In this document: piece after piece, positions 59,756-64,000 of the stretch
How the letters are laid out: each line of letters opens with the position of its first letter
Position numbering within the stretch: the first letter of the stretch is position 1
Assembly (NCBI RefSeq): GCF_900258505.1
Contig: NZ_LT984895.1
Coordinates: 1,789,102 to 1,853,101 of the forward strand
Direction of reading: 5' to 3'
From: Brachybacterium timonense
GTDB lineage: Bacteria; Actinomycetota; Actinomycetes; Actinomycetales; Dermabacteraceae
DNA length: 64,000 bases
Program-made: the position numbers and the translations under genes
The notes under the pieces: generated by a model
Told to the model about the DNA's origin: nothing
Databases searched by the model: none
The model's input: only the letters and a program-made list of their open reading frames with translations

Positions 59756-60615
59756 TTCCCGATCTCTCACTCATGACGTCGGATATCGTCCGGTACCCGC
59801 TGATCATCGCCGTCCTCATTGGACTCACGGCGCCGGTGGTCGGCACGTTCCTCGTGCAGAAGCGGCTCTCACTGCTGGGTGACGGGCTCGGCCATGTGGC
59901 CCTGACCGGTGTCGCACTCGGTTGGCTGGTGGGCGCCTGGACGACGGTCAGCCCGATGGATGCCTTCGCGATTCCGGGCGCGCTGTTGGCGTCCATCGTC
60001 GGTGCTCTCGCGATTGAGTATGTGCGCGAGGTGGGGCACACGAGCCGTGACGTGGCGCTCGCGATCCTGTTCTACGGCGGTATCGCGGGCGGTGTGGTGA
60101 TCATCCAACTGGCTGGCGGAACATCGCAGAACCTCATGGGGTATCTCTTCGGCTCGCTTTCGACCGTGACACGCTCGGATCTGTGGATCGCACTGGTTCT
60201 TGCGGCCGTGGTGATGGTGATCGGCGTCGGCATGACGGGGCTGCTCAGCGCGGTCACCACCGACGAGGAGTTCGCCCGCGCCTCCGGGCTGCCGGTGCGG
60301 CTGGTGAACGTGCTGATCGCTGTGATCGCTGCGCTCACCGTCACGCTCGCCATGCGGATCGTCGGCGCCCTGATGGTCTCGGCGCTGATGATCGTGCCGG
60401 TCGCTGCCGCGCAGACGATGGTGGTGGGCTTCCGACGCACCATGCGCACCGCGATGCTGATCGCGGTGGTGTGCGCTGTGGTGGGCCTGACCGTCACGGT
60501 GTACGTGGACCTGCCGCCGGGTGGTGTGATCGTGCTGCTCACCATCGGCGTGTATGCCGTGGGGCTGATCGTTCGCGGGATCGTGGAGTCAGCCCGGCGT
60601 CTGCGCACACGCTGA
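59752..60615 (+). CDS. znuB: Zinc ABC transporter permease
   Basis: A 287-residue ABC-3 family permease with seven to eight membrane helices. It has GTFLVQKRLSLLGDGLGHVA early, with the motif LLGDGLGHVALTG that faces the ATPase. Later segments such as ALMVSALMIVPVAAAQTMVV and GVIVLLTIGVYAVGLIV are typical. The ATG at 59752 overlaps the znuC stop (ATGA). The zur gene follows after 50 bases. Manganese is also transported by this family, but the His-rich ZnuA and the Zur neighbour favour zinc. Confidence 0.93.
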   Translation: MIPDLSLMTSDIVRYPLIIAVLIGLTAPVVGTFLVQKRLSLLGDGLGHVALTGVALGWLVGAWTTVSPMDAFAIPGALLASIVGALAIEYVREVGHTSRDVALAILFYGGIAGGVVIIQLAGGTSQNLMGYLFGSLSTVTRSDLWIALVLAAVVMVIGVGMTGLLSAVTTDEEFARASGLPVRLVNVLIAVIAALTVTLAMRIVGALMVSALMIVPVAAAQTMVVGFRRTMRTAMLIAVVCAVVGLTVTVYVDLPPGGVIVLLTIGVYAVGLIVRGIVESARRLRTR

Positions 60616-60665
60616 GGAATCGGCCCGTCGGCCGTGTGATGCCCCGATGGGGGACAATGGGCCCC

Positions 60666-61079
60666 ATGCAGCGCAACACTCGGCAGCGAGCCGCTCTTCT
60701 TGATGCCCTGTCCCGTCAGGACGATTTCCGTTCTGCTCAGCAGATCCACGAGCAGATGCGGTCCGAGGGCGAGACCGTGGGCCTGGCGACGGTCTACCGC
60801 AATCTGCAGACCCTCGCCTCGTCCGGCCGCCTCGATGTGCTGGTGAGCGCGGAAGGAGAGTCGCTGTACCGCCAGTGTGAGCAGGAGGGCCACCACCACC
60901 ATCTGGTGTGTCGCGTGTGCGGCCGTACCGTGGAGTTTCTGGCACCGAAGCTCGAGGCTGCGATGACGGCGATCGCCCGCGAGCACGGTTTCACCGACCT
61001 CGACCATACGCTCGAGGTCTTTGGCCTCTGCCCTGAGCACTCGGAGTCGAACGAATCTGGTCAGGCTGAGACACCATGA
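60666..61079 (+). CDS. zur: Fur-family zinc uptake regulator
   Basis: A 137-residue repressor of the Fur family. The N-terminal winged helix has RNTRQRAALLDALSRQDDFR and the recognition helix ETVGLATVYRNLQTLASSG. The dimer/metal domain has HHHHLVCRVCGRTVEF with the first structural CxxC. The second is CPEH instead of the usual CxxC, in VFGLCPEHSES. The ATG at 60666 follows a short gap after znuB; the overlap with the VTT gene is four bases. By context it should repress the znu genes when zinc is enough. Other Fur subtypes (Fur, Mur) are less likely. Confidence 0.9.
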   Translation: MQRNTRQRAALLDALSRQDDFRSAQQIHEQMRSEGETVGLATVYRNLQTLASSGRLDVLVSAEGESLYRQCEQEGHHHHLVCRVCGRTVEFLAPKLEAAMTAIAREHGFTDLDHTLEVFGLCPEHSESNESGQAETP

Positions 61080-61612
61080 TGGAGTGGGTGCAGTCGCTCC
61101 CGCTCGTCCCCGCCATCGCGTTCCTGTACCTCGTGGTGCTGTTCCGGGCCGGCGGCACGTACGCGCTCGGGCGTGGTGCCCGTGCAGCGGTGGACCGCGG
61201 TCGCGTGGCGAGCTGGCTCGCGTCACCGCGTGTGGAGCGCGCGACCCGGATCGTGAACCGTTGGGGAGCGCCGGTGGTGGCGTTCAGTTTCCTCACGATC
61301 GGTTTCCAGACCGCCTGTAACGCGGCGGCCGGGCTCACCGGGATGCCTCTGAAGCGCTACCTGCCGGCCCTCGCGATTGGCGGTTTCTTCTGGGCGGTCA
61401 TCTATGCGACTGTCGGCCTTGCGGCGATCATGCTGTGGGTCGAACTGTTCCTGCGCTCGCCGTGGGCTGCGGTCGCTGCTCTCGCGATCGTCGTGGTGCT
61501 GGTGGTTTTCTTGGTGAACACGCGGCGGCGCCATGGGTCTCTGGCTCCGACGGGCACCGGCGAGATTGAGGACGCCGACGCGGAGACAGACGTCGGCACG
61601 GCTGACCGCTGA
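61076..61612 (+). CDS. DedA/VTT-domain membrane protein
   Basis: A 178-residue integral membrane protein with four to five hydrophobic spans. The central part WGAPVVAFSFLTIGFQTACN and the following GMPLKRYLPALAIGGFFWAVIYATVG match the VTT domain of DedA proteins, which move lipid carriers or keep membrane potential. The acidic tail of about 25 residues (GEIEDADAETDVGTADR) is cytosolic. It overlaps zur by four bases, so it belongs to the zinc operon; that link is unusual. The start may be the ATG at 61076 or the one at 61079. Confidence 0.78.
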   Translation: MMEWVQSLPLVPAIAFLYLVVLFRAGGTYALGRGARAAVDRGRVASWLASPRVERATRIVNRWGAPVVAFSFLTIGFQTACNAAAGLTGMPLKRYLPALAIGGFFWAVIYATVGLAAIMLWVELFLRSPWAAVAALAIVVVLVVFLVNTRRRHGSLAPTGTGEIEDADAETDVGTADR

Positions 61613-61684
61613 GTTCGCGCCGCGCCCCTTCTCCTGCCCCGCAACCGTGCTCTACTGCGCACAGTTCCCCGGCGCTGCGCCGCC

Positions 61685-62554
61685 TTACTTCGCGTCGATG
61701 CTCCCCTGCGTCCTGTCGTCTCCCTGCTCCGCGCCACTCCCCTGAGCTGCGCCGTCTCCGTGCACCGCGCTGCTCCCCTGCGGCGCGTCGATCGCTCCGC
61801 CGTAGCGTCGGTCGCGTCGGGCGTAGTCGACGATCGCGCGCCACAGCACGCGTCTATCCACGTCGGGCCACAGCTCGGGCACGAACATGAGCTCCGCGTA
61901 GGCGGACTGCCACAGCAGGAAATTCGAGGTGCGCTGCTCACCGCTGGTGCGCAGGAACAGGTCGACATCCGGCATGTCCGGATCGATCAGGTGCCGGGCG
62001 AAGTCCGCTTCGCTGAGCCCCTTCCCGCTGATGCGTCCTGCTCGCACGTCGGCGGCGATGGAGCGCACAGCGTCAACGATCTCTGCGCGTCCGCCGTAGT
62101 TCACGCACATGTACAGCGTGAGCCGCGTGTTGCGGGCGGTGAGCCGCTCGGCCTCCTGCAACTCGCGGATCACCGATCCCCAGAGCCGCTGCGGTCGCCC
62201 GATCCACTTCACGCGCACGCCCCACGAGTTCAAGGTGTCGCGCTGCCGGCGCAGCACGGATCGTGAGAACCCCATGAGGAAACGCACCTCATCGGGTGAA
62301 CGCTTCCAGTTCTCGGTCGAGAACGCGTAGGCGGACAGATGCGTGACACCGACGTCGATCGCGCCGGCCACCACGTCGAGCAACGCTGCCTCTCCGGCTT
62401 CGTGACCAGCTGTGCGCGGAAGCCCTCGCTGGTTCGCCCACCGGCCGTTGCCGTCCATCACCACGGCGACATGACGGGGCACGAGCCGGGCAGGAAGACG
62501 CGGCGCCGTCTCCCCGCTGGGATGCGGGAACGGGTCCTGGTACGCCTGGGGCAT
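61685..62554 (-). CDS. uppS: Isoprenyl (undecaprenyl/decaprenyl) diphosphate synthase with repetitive tail
   Basis: Cis-prenyltransferase that makes the C50/C55 carrier for cell wall synthesis. The 289-residue product has the catalytic aspartate in [33 protein letters not shown], and the late [20 protein letters not shown] with the substrate-binding arginines and serine. Past about residue 255 the enzyme is complete and a low-complexity tail ([20 protein letters not shown] and more) continues to the end. It lies downstream of recO with a 109-base gap, the usual order. Chain length cannot be read from the sequence. Confidence 0.93.
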   Translation of the reverse strand: MPQAYQDPFPHPSGETAPRLPARLVPRHVAVVMDGNGRWANQRGLPRTAGHEAGEAALLDVVAGAIDVGVTHLSAYAFSTENWKRSPDEVRFLMGFSRSVLRRQRDTLNSWGVRVKWIGRPQRLWGSVIRELQEAERLTARNTRLTLYMCVNYGGRAEIVDAVRSIAADVRAGRISGKGLSEADFARHLIDPDMPDVDLFLRTSGEQRTSNFLLWQSAYAELMFVPELWPDVDRRVLWRAIVDYARRDRRYGGAIDAPQGSSAVHGDGAAQGSGAEQGDDRTQGSIDAK

Positions 62555-62663
62555 CAGTGGTCCTTCCGGTCTAAGGCGCGTCGGCTCTCGACGAGGTTCA
62601 GCGCTCGTGGCTCCTGGTCGATGCTGTCTACGGGCGAACTGGGTCGGCGATACCTGGCAACTC

Positions 62664-63395
62664 TCATCGTTCGACGTACCCGAGCGAGCGCACGGACCGC
62701 TCGAGATGCCAGGTGACAGTGTCGGCGATCAGGCGGCTGGCCTCGAGGGCGACAGTGTCGTCCGCAGTCACCACATTCTTCCAGTCCCCAGCGAGCAGGA
62801 AGACCAGGTGCTCGATCGCACTTTGCCTCACGGCCACTGCCCCGGGTCGACGACACGACGTGCAGACAAGTCCACCAGCGCGCACGTCGAAGGCGTGGTG
62901 GGGTCCGGGCGCACCGCAGGAGGCGCACATCCGCAGCTCAGGCGCCCATCCGGACAACGCGAGCGTGCGCAGCAGGAACGAGTCGAGCACGAGCGACGGC
63001 GCAATGGTTCCCTGCGACACGGTCCTCAGGGCGCCGACGAGCATGAGGAATCCTCGCTGGGAGGGGTCGACGGCATCCTCCGTGAGCCGGTCGGTGGTCT
63101 CGAGCATGGCGGTGGCTGCAGTGAAGCGCGCATAGTCGGTGCTGATCGCCTGCGCGAAGGCATCGATGGTGACCACCTGGGTGACAGTGTGCAGGCTGCG
63201 TCCGGCATGCAGTTGCACGTCGATCAGACCGAACGGTTCGAGCCGGGCACCGAAGCGGCTGCCTGTGCGACGTACCCCCTTGGCGACAGCACGCACCTTC
63301 CCGTGACGACGGGTGAGCAGGGTGATGATGCGATCGGCCTCACCCAGCGGATGGGTGCGCAGGACGAGTGCATCATCACGGTAGAGCTTCTGCAT
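62664..63395 (-). CDS. recO: DNA repair protein RecO
   Basis: Helps load RecA on gapped DNA and anneals strands. The 243-residue product has the N-terminal OB fold ([20 protein letters not shown]) and [17 protein letters not shown] zinc site is formed by four cysteines: [12 protein letters not shown] and [10 protein letters not shown]. The C-terminal helix ends with the expected [14 protein letters not shown]. Length is normal. The start is at [14 protein letters not shown]. It is the first gene of a recO-uppS pair, as often seen in actinobacteria. Confidence 0.94.
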   Translation of the reverse strand: MQKLYRDDALVLRTHPLGEADRIITLLTRRHGKVRAVAKGVRRTGSRFGARLEPFGLIDVQLHAGRSLHTVTQVVTIDAFAQAISTDYARFTAATAMLETTDRLTEDAVDPSQRGFLMLVGALRTVSQGTIAPSLVLDSFLLRTLALSGWAPELRMCASCGAPGPHHAFDVRAGGLVCTSCRRPGAVAVRQSAIEHLVFLLAGDWKNVVTADDTVALEASRLIADTVTWHLERSVRSLGYVER

Positions 63396-63470
63396 GATGG
63401 TCTGAGGTTAGTCCGACAGGGCCCTGCGGCGCTGCGTAGTGCGCGGAGCGTACCTCGATGTGCGGTGTCG

Positions 63471-63989
63471 TCAGCTATTGCGTGCCTCCCGGGCAGCGTC
63501 CACGAGCTCATAGTCCAACGCAGCGATCACGGCGCCCAGAATGATGCGGCGCAGCCAGGGGCGCGCGTCGGGGTCGAAAGAAACATGGCGGAGAAGCGAG
63601 AACGCATCCGGTCGGGCGATGCGGGCGGCGAGACGGTCCCGGTATGTGCAGTCGGACTGGCTGCGGAAGATGGTGGAGAACTGCATCTGGCTTCCATCCG
63701 GGAAGCTCACATTCAAGGCGTGATTCAGGGGTCCCCCGTAGTGGATCTGCACGATCCCCAGGGGCACGCCTGCGGCGTCCGACATCTCGTAATGAAGGCC
63801 AACGAAGGCCTGCTGGACGGGCAAAATGCGGACGAGCACTCGCTCATCGTCTGCAAGGAGGTCGAGAGGGCCGCGGGTGAAGAAGAGACCGCCAGAACCC
63901 GGACGCTGCACAGTCCGCGCGAGGACGTTTCCGTTCGGGTCCGTAACGATGAGCCCGTCTTTGAAGAACGATTTCTTGAACACCGCCAC
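63471..63989 (-). CDS. Protein of unknown function at the window edge, possibly incomplete
   Basis: About 172 residues are visible from a GTG at 63989 (MAVFKKSFFKDGLIVTDPNG). The frame stays open to the window end, so the true start may lie outside. The text is beta-rich: GGLFFTRGPLDLLADDERVL, LHYEMSDAAGVPLGIVQIHY. It then shows HALNVSFPDGSQMQFSTIFR, and ends in two helices (about 145-170). This overall pattern resembles LURP-one/scramblase-like (tubby C-terminal) folds, but I cannot assign a family. It lies 75 bases upstream of recO on the same strand. Confidence 0.6.
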   Translation of the reverse strand: MAVFKKSFFKDGLIVTDPNGNVLARTVQRPGSGGLFFTRGPLDLLADDERVLVRILPVQQAFVGLHYEMSDAAGVPLGIVQIHYGGPLNHALNVSFPDGSQMQFSTIFRSQSDCTYRDRLAARIARPDAFSLLRHVSFDPDARPWLRRIILGAVIAALDYELVDAAREARNS

Positions 63990-64000
63990 GGTCGCGGCAG

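Overview
The window is GC-rich chromosomal DNA from an actinobacterium, most likely in the order Micrococcales; a Dermabacter/Brachybacterium-type relative is a guess. The grounds are the gene families (GlnE with two glutamine synthetases, DUF3052, DUF3145, DUF4191, polyphosphate glucokinase, homodimeric AceE, SufU), the frequent GTG starts, TANNNT-type -10 boxes without clear -35 boxes, and 4-base start/stop overlaps. Apart from one phage-type nuclease gene there is no prophage, insertion sequence, CRISPR array or replication origin. Most of the window is core metabolism and information processing, with a few accessory genes set in between.

Layout. 1-6.2 kb (minus strand): alaS (cut by the window edge), rpsD, rarA, pyrD and two small membrane proteins. 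6.3-15.7 kb: pepA, then the lipoate/2-oxo-acid dehydrogenase block lpdA, a two-lipoyl E2, lipB, lipA and a DUF4191 membrane protein, interrupted by a membrane protein with a degenerate kinase-like domain. 15.8-25.3 kb: an RDD protein and the nitrogen block, in which glnA1 overlaps a NarL-type histidine kinase and response regulator; then an orphan PD-(D/E)XK nuclease, glnE and glnA2. 25.5-30.5 kb: a lipoprotein, panB, a SPOR-like protein, map, polyphosphate glucokinase, RNase P RNA and yaaA. 30.6-33.8 kb: a nif3-like gene, sufU and sufS overlapping in one minus-strand operon, and a small membrane protein. 34.0-39.9 kb: a 1968-residue membrane-anchored protein with about eleven Ig-like and four FN3 repeats. 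39.9-49.1 kb: tRNA-Val, DUF3052, aceE, the FAS II genes fabD-fabH-acpP-fabF, DUF3145, def and an OsmC-like gene. 49.2-57.6 kb: tRNA-Asn, a CAU-anticodon tRNA, a DsbA-like lipoprotein, the dusB-dgt-dnaG string, a luciferase-like oxidoreductase and glyS. 57.7-61.6 kb: a zinc uptake operon znuA-znuC-znuB-zur plus a VTT-domain membrane protein. 61.7-64 kb: uppS, recO and a protein of unknown function at the edge.

How they work together. E2, LpdA and AceE can build pyruvate dehydrogenase (E2 and LpdA may be shared with 2-oxoglutarate dehydrogenase), and LipB and LipA make its lipoyl cofactor. The acetyl-CoA feeds the FAS II genes directly after aceE. GlnE adjusts GlnA1, which keeps the target tyrosine, while the neighbouring GlnA2 appears to lack it. 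SufS and SufU supply sulfur for Fe-S clusters needed by LipA. Zur probably controls the zinc importer.

The least explained parts are the pseudokinase-like receptor (11.3-13.0 kb), the phage-like nuclease (19.8-20.7 kb), the giant Ig/FN3 protein (34.0-39.9 kb), the two-component system overlapping glnA1, and the histidine-rich, tandemly duplicated insert in ZnuA. I found no clearly new multi-gene system.
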